This document shows, piece by piece, positions 46,857 through 56,817 of a stretch of DNA of 64,000 bases. This DNA comes from Fomes fomentarius (Eukaryota; Basidiomycota; Agaricomycetes; Polyporales; Polyporaceae). The stretch is taken from NCBI GenBank assembly GCA_022606135.1, contig JABYQN010000009.1:2133001-2197000 (forward strand), in the 5' to 3' direction. A program made the translations under genes and the position numbers. Each line of letters opens with the position of its first letter. Position 1 is the first letter of the stretch. The notes beneath the pieces are model-generated. The model searched no databases and was not told where the DNA came from. It was given only the letters and a program-made list of their open reading frames with translations.

Positions 46857-47926
46857 ATGGAGGAGAAATCTACCAACAACGGAGACAATCGTATCAAGCC
46901 CTTGCCAGCACACGATACATCTGGGTATCCTCAAACGGACATCATGCAGCCGGGTCAACAAGTCGTCCTCATCCTCGTCGGTCTCATCGGCTCTGGAAAG
47001 GTGAACAAAACTTCCGTGACGCAACGGATGGGACTTGCATAGCTGAATGATTGTTCCAAGTCAACGTTCGCTCAGGCGCTCGAGCGTTACTTGCCACAGT
47101 TTCGACGCTGCAGCCAGGACGATCTAGGTGACAGACGAAGTGTCGAAGCTCTTGCGCGGCGATCGCTTGGAGATGGATTATCTGTGTGCATCGATAGAAC
47201 GAACTTTGACGAAAGGTCAGCGGTCTGGGCCTTCTCGAGCGGAACCGCCTGCCTGATGCATACGTATTTCGTGCGTGGTCTTCTGCAGTCAGAGAGCGAC
47301 ATGGATTGGCATTGCGAACGAGTTCCCAAACACGCCAGCATGGGTGCTCGTCTTCGACACACCGTATGAGGTGAGCTTCGCATCATCGAGCGATTGCAGT
47401 ATGTGTCATTACTTACTTTTGTTGACTTCAACTTCACGTAGGTATGTGCGGCTAGGGTGGAACAACGTTAGTTGTTTTTCTGCGTTCCATCTTTCTGCCC
47501 ATAATTGAATCTATACGCCTTGCGTTAGGTACTGGCCACCCAACTATCACGGACCCGGAGACTGGACTGCAAGTCTTGCAGCGTTTCCGTTCACAGTATC
47601 GCGAGCCCCTACCGCACGAAGGCTATACGCGCATCTCACGCATAACGCCTTCTGACCTTCCTAATGACGAATGCAGTGAAGAAGACGTACGAAACGTAAT
47701 GCGACGGCTGCAAGAAACTCCAGCAGTGGTTCCTACATCGCCGCCAGGCTTTTTCGAAGGGTACGGTCGCGGCTACCGAGGCAACTATGCTTCTAATTCA
47801 CAGCGAGGCTTCCAACCGCTAGTTTCACCCTTCTACCGCGACGGACACTCTGCGCGTGGGGCGCGTCGTGGAACGGAGACGTATCAGTCGACGTTTTCTT
47901 GGGGCCGGCAGCATCCTGGCGACTAG
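46857..47926 (+). CDS. P-loop kinase-like protein (AAA_33/PNKP-like)
   Basis: Five exons, 46857-47000, 47061-47215, 47289-47370, 47442-47466 and 47529-47926, give 267 residues in frame. The Walker A motif LILVGLIGSGKST is split by intron 1. Next come RRCSQDDLG, ALARRSLGDGLSVCIDRTNFDERQRATW and PAWVLVFDTPYEVCAAR. This order (P-loop, QD-G, DNTN-like, R-x-x-W) is that of the kinase domain of polynucleotide kinase 3'-phosphatase and related small kinases. The C-terminal 75 residues are Gly/Arg/Tyr-rich and probably disordered. No phosphatase domain is present. The substrate could be a nucleic-acid 5' end or a small molecule; the sequence does not decide. Exon 4 is only 25 nt. Confidence 0.82.
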
Positions 47927-48273
47927 CCTTGAAGATCCTCACTTACACATATGTAGGCTCAAGTTGTACGAGTGACGAACTGCGGGAGGACATGCACTGA
48001 AAGATGAAATGGGCCATTACAAATGTATCAGGCACAATGTAACGTAGCGCAGACTCAGAAGAACAAGTCAAGATACGATGTGGTCAAGGGCAGCGAGAGA
48101 CTGACGCGGATAATGAATGAAAGCGCACACGAGAATGTTACGGTTCAGAGGGTCAACGACGATCGCAGCGAGTTGCCAGCATGAGGGAAGTCAATTTTCC
48201 TATCCAGGCAACGAGAGGGTTTCAGTTCAATTCTAATTTCCCGGCTTGATCGTCAATGAGGCTTGCTAGTCGA
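47927..48273. other. intergenic gap between converging genes
   Basis: No feature recognised. Confidence 0.4.
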
Positions 48274-49145
48274 CTATTTTTCTTTTTCTCGCTTGGGGTT
48301 CCGAGCGTTATTGGTGCACTGAGCTGGGGGAGCCCGAGGCTTCGGAGGTTCAGTAGAGCACAAGTTCGTGGGGTTCAGCTTGATATCCTTGTCGCGATGC
48401 TCCACAAGGTAGTCGAGGATGAGGCGTTGCATTGCCTCGTGCAGGTGATCCCAACGAGGAGGTGGGGTCTTCATGAGGGCATAGGATGGCGCGACCTGTT
48501 CGGCCAACTGGTACAGTAGTGAGCCGACGTCCTTGATGCAGGGGAGGACCAGCTCCAAGTAATCCTCCCTAGTGCAGGTTGAAGAAAGAAATGTTGCCTC
48601 CCGCTGGTCGACGAGGATTCTGCGACCATTGGCCTCTTGAATCCGATGACCTGCCAGTGTTCTATCATCGCTTCCGATGCGATTCCATCATCTTCTTCGG
48701 CATCAGGCTGAACGCGGAGGAGGGCAGATAGTGTCGACCAGAACACCGATTCGGCGTCATACTCGGGCTTATGGAAAAAGGGAAGCTGCTTAGTCGTAGA
48801 ATGCTTCTTGTCCTTGGGGGGAACTCCGCCGTGTACAATGTCAAGTTCCGCCTCCTTGAAGTAATCGTAGCAATCTGGTCCGTGCACCTTGTCGTACAGT
48901 TCCCGAGCCTCGGGAGATAACTCGGGCATCTGGATCGTGAAATATACATCGGAGTGCCCTGCGTGTCCACAGTCCGGTGAGACATCAAGAGGTATTGAGA
49001 ATATATTGGACATGCACGATGCGAAATGTGAGCTCATGCCGAAACTCCGGCCCTATCAACTTCGCCGAGTTGTCAAAGTCAATCAGAAGGCAGGACGCTT
49101 GATACGTCTCCTCGTCCCTAGCATACCAGACGTGTGTTAGTCTAT
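48274..49145 (-). pseudogene. FunK1-type protein kinase, C-terminal fragment
   Basis: The minus strand reads the C-lobe of a fungal-specific FunK1 kinase: YQASCLLIDFDNSAKL (the DFD metal motif), a 53-nt intron, GTPMYISRS, then a frame change, MPELSPEARELYDKVHG, LPFFHKPEYDAESVFW, and after a probable 44-nt intron a helical tail (YLELVLPCIKDVGSLLYQLAEQ). The P-loop, catalytic HRD loop and N-lobe are not found upstream, so the gene is 5'-truncated. The frame change near 48932 would need one C in a CC pair. With the missing N-lobe I take this as a relic. Confidence 0.72.
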
Positions 49146-49602
49146 CGCATGGGTCACGGTCAAAAGATCAGCGGCAGAAGCAGCGGATTAATAGCCTGAG
49201 GTGTCTGGACGAATTCGCTATCAGTCGGCGTACTAGTAGAGCCAGACTCGGAACCATCCTCCTGCAATTCTTCAGTACGAAAAACTAGTAGTGGGACGAG
49301 GAGGTTATACGGGAGTCGGGGTGTGGCTGGAGGACACACCATCTCTCTCAGCAATCTCAGAAGACCTTTCTACCTCGTCGCGCTCCCCGACACCCTGAGG
49401 TTGCCAATCTAGTAGTGGTTCGGTCGGAGCCTTGGGCGGACAAGACTGGAGGGAAGTCATCTGTCGACTGTGTGAGCTTGCAATCACGACAGCCATCCGC
49501 TACGCAGTTTCTACAGTGTCTACAAGGAGCCAAAAGTTGGCGCGTAGTACCGGGACGATAGTGAAAAGGCGACAATGCCTGCGGTCCGCGGACTTACGCG
49601 GT

Positions 49603-49622
49603 CTGTGACATAATGGTCACAG
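49603..49622. promoter_or_regulatory. perfect palindrome upstream of phosphoglucomutase
   Basis: CTGTGAC, six bases, GTCACAG: seven perfect pairs. A second palindrome, TCTCG-ACG-CGAGA, follows at 49624-49636. Both lie 85-120 bases upstream of the TATA box and may be transcription-factor sites; no factor is identified. Confidence 0.45.
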
Positions 49623-49720
49623 ATCTCGACGCGAGATGGTCGATTGTGACTTGACGCGAGAGTGACGATGTTTCCATATCCGGCGAGACACAACGTGCGT
49701 CATAGCCGGGATGATAGTGC

Positions 49721-49727
49721 TATATAA
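49721..49727 (+). promoter_or_regulatory. TATA box of phosphoglucomutase
   Basis: TATATAA, 71 bases upstream of the ATG and before a CT-rich leader. Confidence 0.6.
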
Positions 49728-49791
49728 GAGCCGCATCCTACCCCTCGTCTCTCTATCTCCTCATCGTCTCCTGCACCCCTTCATCCGCCTC

Positions 49792-51794
49792 ATGTCCTAC
49801 CAAGTCAAAGAGATTCAGACCAAGCCCTTCGACGGCCAGAAGCCTGGTACCTCTGGTCTCCGCAAGAGGTGAGCGTCGCACTTGCTACTCATCGGCCGTG
49901 ATCAGTGGCAGTTTGTCGACTGGGGTGGCATCGGGGTCGTGAACTGCGGTTGTGTAGGCTCTAGGCTGGTATGATGGATAGAGTCATGCTGACGTACTGC
50001 TAGGGTGAAGGTCTTCCAACAGGAGGTACGTCCACCAATCTCGACAAGTTCCTGAGCTCTCTCATAGCGCACTCGATCATAGCACTACACCGAGAACTTC
50101 GTCCAAGCCATCTTTGACTCCATTGAGCCCAAGGGAAAGACTCTTGTCATTGGTGGCGATGGTCGTTACTTCTCCCCAGAGACTGTGCAGACTATCCTCA
50201 AGATCGGTTCCGCGAACGGCATCGCCAAATTCATCATCGGTCAGGATGCCATCCTCTCCACCCCGGCCGCCTCCAACATCATTCGCAAGTACAAGGCGGA
50301 TGGTGGTATTCTTCTGACTGCCAGTCACAACCCCGGCGGTCCTAACGCTGACTTCGGTATCAAGTATAACGTCTCCAACGGTGGTCCCGCGCCCGAGGGC
50401 GTTACCAACAAGATCTACGAGAAGACCAAGACTATCTCCACATACAAGGTCATCGAGCTCCCGCCCATCGATCTCTCCAAGAAGGGCTTTATCACATATG
50501 GCCCAACGAATGTGGAGATCATCGATTCGGTGGCGGACTACGTCCAGCTCCTTGAGTCCATCTTCGACTTCCCGTTGATCAAGAACTTCCTTCAGTCCCG
50601 CTCCAACGAGTTTAAGGTCCTCTTCGACGGTCTTCACGGTGTCACCGGTCCGTATGGGCGCGCGATCTTCGTCGGCGCTCTCGGCCTCCCAGAGTCTTCG
50701 ATACAGAACGCCATTCCTCTCCCTGATTTCGGCGGAGGCCATCCCGATCCAAACCTCACCTATGCACACGACCTCGTCGAGCGCGTTGAGCGGGAGAACA
50801 TTCAGTTCGGCGCCGCCAGTGACGGTGACGGCGACCGGAACATGATCTACGGCAAGGGCGCGTTCGTCACCCCCAGTGACAGTGTCGCGATCATCGCCGA
50901 TTGGGCTGAGGAGGCGATCCCCTACTTCAAGTCGGGCGTGAAGGGTCTCGCGCGCAGTATGCCCACAAGTGCGCAGATCGACTACGTTGCGAGGAAGAAG
51001 GGCTTGCCAATCGCGGTCGTTCCCACCGGTAAGAGACCAAGAACGACGATCGTCATATGCATGGTACTGACTGGTTCCCGTTCAGGCTGGAAGTTCTTCG
51101 GTAACCTCATGGATGCTGGCCGTCTGTCCATTTGCGGTGAGGAATCCTTCGGTACGGGATCGGATCATATCCGGGAGAAGGATGGTGTCTGGGCCGTTGT
51201 CGGTGAGTTTCCTGCATATCCACTAGTCGTATACACAGATCTGAGGCATTCCTATTAGCCTGGCTCAACATCCTCGCATACGCGAACAGGCAGTCGCCGA
51301 ACGAGTTCGTCGGCATCAAGGAGCTGCTGCAGAAGCACTATGCCATTTATGGCCGCTCCTTCTTCTCACGGTACGACTACGAGGAAGTCTCGTCCGAAGG
51401 TGCACAGAAGCTCGTGGACAATCTCAACGAGCACATCAACAAGGGCTCTCTTGCGAAGACGACACACACGTCCAAGAGCACCGGCCAAACCTTCTCAGTC
51501 GCGGAAGTCACGAACTTCGACTACACAGACCCGATCGACCACTCGGTCAGCAAGAACCAGGGCCAGATCGTCCGCTTTGACGATGGTTCGCGTGTGGTCT
51601 TCCGCCTCAGTGGAACGGGTAGTCAGGGCGCGACTGTGCGGTTGTACGTTGAGCGCTACGTACCCGCCGACAAGGGTCCCGCGGAGCTCAACAAGGACAC
51701 CCAAGAGGGTCTTAAGGGCCTCATCGAGGTCGCGCTGGAGATCAGCAAGCTCCGTCAGTTTTTGGAGCGCGACGAACCCACTGTCATCACGTAG
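49792..51794 (+). CDS. PGM: phosphoglucomutase
   Basis: Cytosolic enzyme converting glucose-1-phosphate and glucose-6-phosphate, linking glycogen, trehalose, UDP-glucose and cell-wall synthesis to glycolysis. Five exons, 49792-49868, 50004-50025, 50083-51028, 51086-51202 and 51259-51794, give 565 residues, the usual length. Motifs: [10 protein letters not shown] at the N-terminus, the phosphoserine loop TASHNPGG (Ser near 114), the metal loop SDGDGDRN (near 280-286), the sugar-binding loop [18 protein letters not shown] and the phosphate-binding [15 protein letters not shown] near the C-terminus. All catalytic residues are present. A 22-nt exon 2 (RVKVFQQE) carries part of the N-terminal motif. 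The start is the first ATG after the TATA box and pyrimidine-rich leader. Confidence 0.96.
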
Positions 51795-52103
51795 ATTGTG
51801 CGCACTGTGCGCCAGCGGGGTACGTAAAGTTTGGTGCTGCGAAGCTGGAAACTGTAGTTAAACAAATGTATTCGTACCTATATCCAACCGGAGCAAAACC
51901 TTGCTTCGATGCAACTCATTCTTAACATTCGGCTTGATCGTCTTTCACAGTTGGAAGAGAGAAACTGATACACGAACAGTACAGCTAGTAAAGGTCCATG
52001 CGGTACAGATCGCCCACCATCCTGCGAGCATCGCCTTGCTTTGTTCGACTTGTTGCGCATTCACCGACTTGGGAGGGGACCATGAGCTACATATCACGTT
52101 GAA
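51795..52103. other. intergenic gap between converging genes
   Basis: 3' flanks of phosphoglucomutase and of the DLHW/WNCQ gene. No feature recognised. Confidence 0.4.
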
Positions 52104-52652
52104 TTAGAATGGATCAAGCATAAGCGGGAGCAAGGATGGCGCACCAGTCTCTGCACACTTAACGACTTCGTCGACGGTCTGCTGGGCCATAAGCCCGGCC
52201 TCGACCATCTTCACGAGCAACCCGCGTACCCAATTCTGGCAGTTCCAGTCTCCATTGGGGTACATAACAGGCGTATCCCAGGCAAGCTGCTCAACCTTCC
52301 GCCGCTGCTCCCTCTCGAACGTGCCGAGTTCGAGTCGGGCGGCGCGGGCAGCCTGCTCGTCCGCGCTGACGGTGCGCGTGCCCCAGAAGACATAGCGCGG
52401 CTGCGGCGCGGGGTCCGTCTTGACGTCGTAGGTGTCGACTTGGATGTGGCGCCACGCGTCGGGGGCGGGCTGCCAGGCGATGGACCAGTGGAGATCGCGC
52501 CAGCTTTGGTCGGACGGGGAGGAGGGCGCATAGACGAGGAGGTAGAGGGTGTGCGGGACGTCCTTGTCGGGGTAGGTCCAGTCCATGTTGATGGGTGAGG
52601 GGAGGGAGAGGCCGATGCGGCCTTGCTCGGCGATGATCGTGGTCTCGGACAT
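52104..52652 (-). CDS. DLHW/WNCQ family protein, copy 2, function unknown
   Basis: One exon of 182 residues. Paralogue of the gene at 13884-14592. Shared blocks are (I/A)EQG near residue 8, PIN(L/M)DW, RDLHWSIAW (His55), AWR(Q/H), a YVFWG/YVYWG strand and PVMYPNGDWNCQNWV (Cys138), with the same spacing between the His and Cys (83 here, 86 in copy 1). Both invariant residues sit in strand-like, Trp-rich contexts, as expected of a conserved active site. A permuted papain-like (NlpC/PPPDE-like) fold is my inference; I cannot name the family. A TATA box lies about 100 bases upstream. No signal peptide or membrane segment. Confidence 0.82.
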   Translation of the reverse strand: MSETTIIAEQGRIGLSLPSPINMDWTYPDKDVPHTLYLLVYAPSSPSDQSWRDLHWSIAWQPAPDAWRHIQVDTYDVKTDPAPQPRYVFWGTRTVSADEQAARAARLELGTFEREQRRKVEQLAWDTPVMYPNGDWNCQNWVRGLLVKMVEAGLMAQQTVDEVVKCAETGAPSLLPLMLDPF

Positions 52653-52753
52653 GATGTATGTGGGAGTTGCAGGAGAAGTAGTTGCGGTACGAGTGGCGTG
52701 GAGGTGGATTGGACTCGAAGAGGGCCTGATGACGGAATGAAGGTGTCGGTGGA

Positions 52754-52762
52754 TTATATATA
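52754..52762 (-). promoter_or_regulatory. TATA box of DLHW/WNCQ copy 2
   Basis: TATATATAA on the minus strand, about 102 bases upstream of the ATG at 52652. Confidence 0.5.
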
Positions 52763-54442
52763 CGGATTCCGTCGTGCAGTGGCTTTACGCACCTCAAAGC
52801 CTTGTCTGCTCAAGCTCGATAGCAAAGCTGAGATCAAAGCAAACACGCTCAAGGATGAAGACGACGTCGCGTGGCGGGGCAGAAGCAAGCGGCGACAACC
52901 TTTATCCGAGTCGGTGAGAAGAGCGGTTGATATCAGCGTGCCCGTGCCCATCCCGCGATGACCGATGCTGAGACCTCAGCGCGCCACCGATTGGTCCATC
53001 CGGGCGCGCAGGGAGACAAAGCAAGGCGGACGGGCCCAGTCAGATTGCGACAGCGCGCTTATCCAGAGGCGGATCAATCCCGCCACCCGCCCGCCCTTCT
53101 TTGGTCTTGCTTGGTCGTGTGTGCGTCTCAATGGTCCGAGTTGCGGCCTCCGGTGGTCGACTCGGATGGGTGGTACTACTTTACTTAGCTGGCTTCAGTG
53201 CTTGAGCATCTAGCACTACCATGAGTCATTTACCTATACCTTATTGAAAAGGTTCTGCTTTGACCGGGATGGTCGGGCCTCTGGCCACGGCTCACCATCC
53301 GGATGACCGTCAATCGACGGCGGTGGGTCGGACGCTTCTTTACGTGGTTGCACCGCTCGTGCGTTGGATTCGCTCGAGAGTATCTGAGCCCAAGAAACTT
53401 CTTGGATCTAGGATGGCGCGCACGGTGGATGCTGCGACTTCCGTCGCCGCCCAAACGATAAGCCGCAGCCATCTCCATTCTGTGCTTTCAATCGGTGGAG
53501 AACTTTGAAGAGTCAAGCCGCTCACCTGGATGGGTCACTCACCCCAGATAGTAGTACTGTGCCGCGGTCCCAAGCCTCCGCGAGGTCATTGTGCCTGATC
53601 GTGCGGGAGATTGAAGCACCCAAGCGACGCTTAACCGTAGAGTTATGTGATAAAAATATTCTAATAATATATTGTGACGTTACCGTACAGACCAAAGCGC
53701 TCAACTCGGAGTCTGCCTTTCGCTTACACCCCGGAGGCTTTTGGTGATCCGAACGGACTGCTCTAGATCTGTCTTTCTTGGGTTTAATGCTCTGATGCTC
53801 CGCTCGAAGCCTCCCACGTCACGTTCTCTCCCACCAAAGAGGTAATCATCGCAAACACCGCCGCCACAATTGATGCCGCACTGGTGGCCTTTCAATCCTA
53901 CACTTCCGTCCCCTCGCGACCCAGCCACGATAAGGGAGGGATACGTATAAGGTATCATTACTAGTCATTTGATCCAAATCCGGTATTGCAGACCCTGCTT
54001 GCGGCCACCCGATGTTCGACGGGGGGCGTGCCCGAGGTGCCCGCAGGTCTAACCATTCAGCTAACTCCCGCCCTGTAGGGGCCATGCCTCTGTCAAAGGG
54101 CAGCCGCCCTTTACGGAGTGGATGTACGGAAAGGGAAAAGATCACCACTGAGTCGTCGACGCTTAACGACCGCAGGTTCAAACTTGCACGAAATCGAGGT
54201 GTGCAGACCAGCCACCGACCGCGTAAGAGGGAGTCTAGGACAATGCGCATGAGCGCGGAGATGGGCAGCCGTCCGAACGTTTCAGCAAGCTGCAGCATGG
54301 GAACGGGCATATCGAGATCGTGATACCGGTCCGGGTGAACATTTGGCGAGGACACGTCCGACAAAGGGGGAAGTGTAAGCTGGCCAGTCGCGAAGACAAC
54401 GGGCTAGCACAGGTCAGCACGTGCGCCAACCAACGGAGGAGG

Positions 54443-54449
54443 TATAAAT
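54443..54449 (+). promoter_or_regulatory. TATA box of F-box/LRR member 4
   Basis: TATAAAT about 400 bases upstream of the ATG; the distance is explained by two leader introns. Confidence 0.5.
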
Positions 54450-54610
54450 CCACTCGCGGGTTGACTCTGCTCTCTCTCTAGTTCTCTTCCCTTGTTGTAC
54501 TCTGTTCTCTCGAGCCTTGCGCTCATCTGTCTGTACGCTTGTACCTACACTAGTCTTCACGAGTAAGTACCACTCGCATTCGTAGATTGTAGACAGCTCA
54601 CTCACCGATA

Positions 54611-54705
54611 CCTCCCTCTTTCCCTCCCCCCTCTTTCCCTCCCTCCCTCTTTCCCTCCCTTCTCTTTCCCTCCCTCCCTCCCTCCCTCCCTCCCTCCCTC
54701 CCTCT
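54611..54705. repeat. (CCCT)n pyrimidine microsatellite in a leader intron
   Basis: About 95 bases of CCCT and CCCTCTTT units. It lies inside the first 5'-UTR intron of F-box/LRR member 4, upstream of its acceptor. Confidence 0.85.
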
Positions 54706-54850
54706 ACGCCCCTACCCTAACTCTCGTCTCTCTCCGCTTGATCGCCTCTCTCTTCCACCGACGCAGCCTTAACGACCCACCCAAAACATACGTGAGTTCA
54801 CTCACCATAGCTGACTTGTTTCTCATATCGCTCACGGTCGAACACAGAAC

Positions 54851-56433
54851 ATGCAATCATCCCAGCAACTCGCATTCCCGACGGAGCTCCTCTTGGAGTT
54901 CATGGACGTAGCGCACGGTGATGGGGCAGTACTCGCGCTTGGGGGCGCGCGGCGAGATCTCAGGGAGTATGCCGCCGAGAAGGTACTGCGGGGGGAGTCG
55001 TGCTTGCAAACGCGAGGGAAGTCCCTTCTTTCTTCGCGTTCCTTAACGCCTCCCGCCATCTTCGGGGCTCCTCCCTCACGACGCTCAAGATCTCTTTCCC
55101 GGTGTGGAAAGACGACCGTGAGGTCGTGGCGGTCGCCTCTGGGATCCGAAGTTTGACAAGTCTGAGGCGTCTGTGTCTCGTGTCGCCGGAGCCCTGTCTC
55201 GCGGCCAACAGGAAGATCGGCTACGCTCTCGCTGGTCTTACGACCATCGAGACCATCGAGATCACGAATGGTTACACCCATAGTCTGCGTCTCCTGCAAG
55301 GGTCAAGGTCCCCGCTGGAGCGGGTCGCGGTCCACCGCGACATGACACGCTATGTGCTCGAGCCGTTCTCGGCGGCAGACATCCTGGGGCGGCACCAGGC
55401 TACTCTTTGCAGCGTCACTGTCGAACCTGGCTGTGTGACGTGTTTGGAGGACGACGGCGAGTCCGACATCGACGAGGACTCCGACGATGAAGATATGGAC
55501 TGCACGGAGGGCGACGGAGAGGACGAGATGCAAGTCGACTACGAGGGCGAAGAGGACGATGCTGAGATGAGGAACAACGAGGAGTCGGACGAGGAGTTGC
55601 CGGTATTCAAAAGGGTCACTATACTGGAGATTCCAAACCTGCCAGAGGACGTGACCGGCGACGAGTACAGGGTCATGTTCCCCGCCATCCGCCATCTCGA
55701 CCTCGGCGACCGATACCATAACTGGTGCGGGGTGTTCCAGCGCTGTCGCGAGGCAAGCAAGTTCACGACGATGGAGCTCGACAACAAGCACCGGCACAAG
55801 GGCGTGACCGATAGTTGGCATCACCTGCAGCTCGTGCGCGGGGGTTACTCAACCTGGCCCTGTTCGGCAACACGTGTACGACGCGCACGCTCGAGATCGT
55901 TGGCGCCATCAAGGCCAACCAGGACCTCATCGCGGACGTAGTCGACGACCACAACCCAACGGTGCTCCGTCTCTGTATCCAGGCCCCGTTCGACATCCCT
56001 GGCGACTTCGCCGCGACCGCTCGGATGGCTACGCGTTCCGTTAGGTGCCTATCCCTCTCGGTACTCGCCGAGACCGTGCACAGCGCGATAATGGTAAGTC
56101 GTCGTCCCGCCTTCCAGCGTGTTCTACCACTCACTCACGTTGTGTTCTCCCCAGCGCATATGCACCCGCGAGTTCCTCGCCCTGTTCGTGAACCTCGAGC
56201 ATGTGCTCCTCACGCTCCCCGTCGACGCTGACGTCGACCAGCCGCAAATCGAGGACCTCGCGAGGGAGATACACCCCCGCACACCCCAGGCAGAATCAGT
56301 GATTGTCAGGTGCGCCGGGCAAGAAGTCCTTTACAAGGTGAAGTACGACCTGTTCAGCACGGGGCATGGTGAGGTGGAGGCAATCTTGTCGCAAAACGAC
56401 ATGCTACCGGAGGAGGGCCGTCTGGACGGATGA
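54851..56433 (+). CDS. F-box/LRR-like family member 4, two frame breaks at G runs
   Basis: Exon 1 (54851-56093) and exon 2 (56155-56433) are joined at the family's conserved intron. Exon 1 is 1243 nt. The frame changes at six Gs (54990-54995) and at five Gs (55840-55844). One added G at each gives 1245 nt, exactly in frame, and a 507-residue product close to its paralogues. Family features: F-box-like AFPTELLLEFMDVAHGDGAV, REVPSFFAFLN, IRSLTSLRRLCLVSPEPC, a long acidic insert (residues about 195-250, rich in Asp/Glu), FPAIRHLDLGD, LQLVRGG joined to LLNLALFGNTCTTRTLEIVG, and ICTREFLALFVNLEHVLL. Both breaks fall where the paralogues continue, so I believe the gene is intact in the organism. Confidence 0.78.
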
Positions 56434-56817
56434 GTTTTGAAGGTAAATTATCAGTTTCTTTTTTCACGATCGCACTGTAGCCTGTATATACGCACCTCAT
56501 CACATTGTAGTATACTATCACCACGACATTACTTACCCACTTGTACTTTTGTGCATTTAATTGTCATCGCGCTCTCCGTTCTATTGACTTGCGAGAGGTC
56601 AGACGAAGCGTTAGTTGGATACATTAGCCGTAGGGGAAGCGTACAAGAACTCACGGAAGAGTAGTCCTTGCCTCGTAGACGGTCGGGCATGATCTTGTGC
56701 GCATTATGTAGGAGGGTAATAACAGAACACCAGGAATAGGGGGCAGAATACTTTATCTAACTACGACTACCTAGGCTATACTGTACGGAGTCAATGCACG
56801 AGAGGAGTTATCATGAT
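56434..56817. other. intergenic gap between converging genes
   Basis: No gene supported. It has AT-richer 3' flank sequence. Confidence 0.4.

Larger units (their letters stand above)
49146..49791. other. intergenic stretch, phosphoglucomutase promoter
   Basis: Upstream part: short frames without motifs, possibly more FunK1 debris. From 49600 on it is the promoter of the phosphoglucomutase gene, with palindromes and a TATA box. Confidence 0.5.
52653..54850. other. intergenic stretch between diverging genes
   Basis: 2.2 kb. The first part is the promoter of the DLHW/WNCQ gene. The last 400 bases form the promoter and leader of F-box/LRR member 4, with two introns (54563-54766 and 54792-54847), the first holding a CCCT repeat. 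A 172-residue minus-strand frame at 53846-54364 has no motif and I do not call it. Confidence 0.5.

Noticed and set aside
53846..54364. 172-residue minus-strand frame
   Set aside because: No motif, and it lies partly in the leader region of the next gene.
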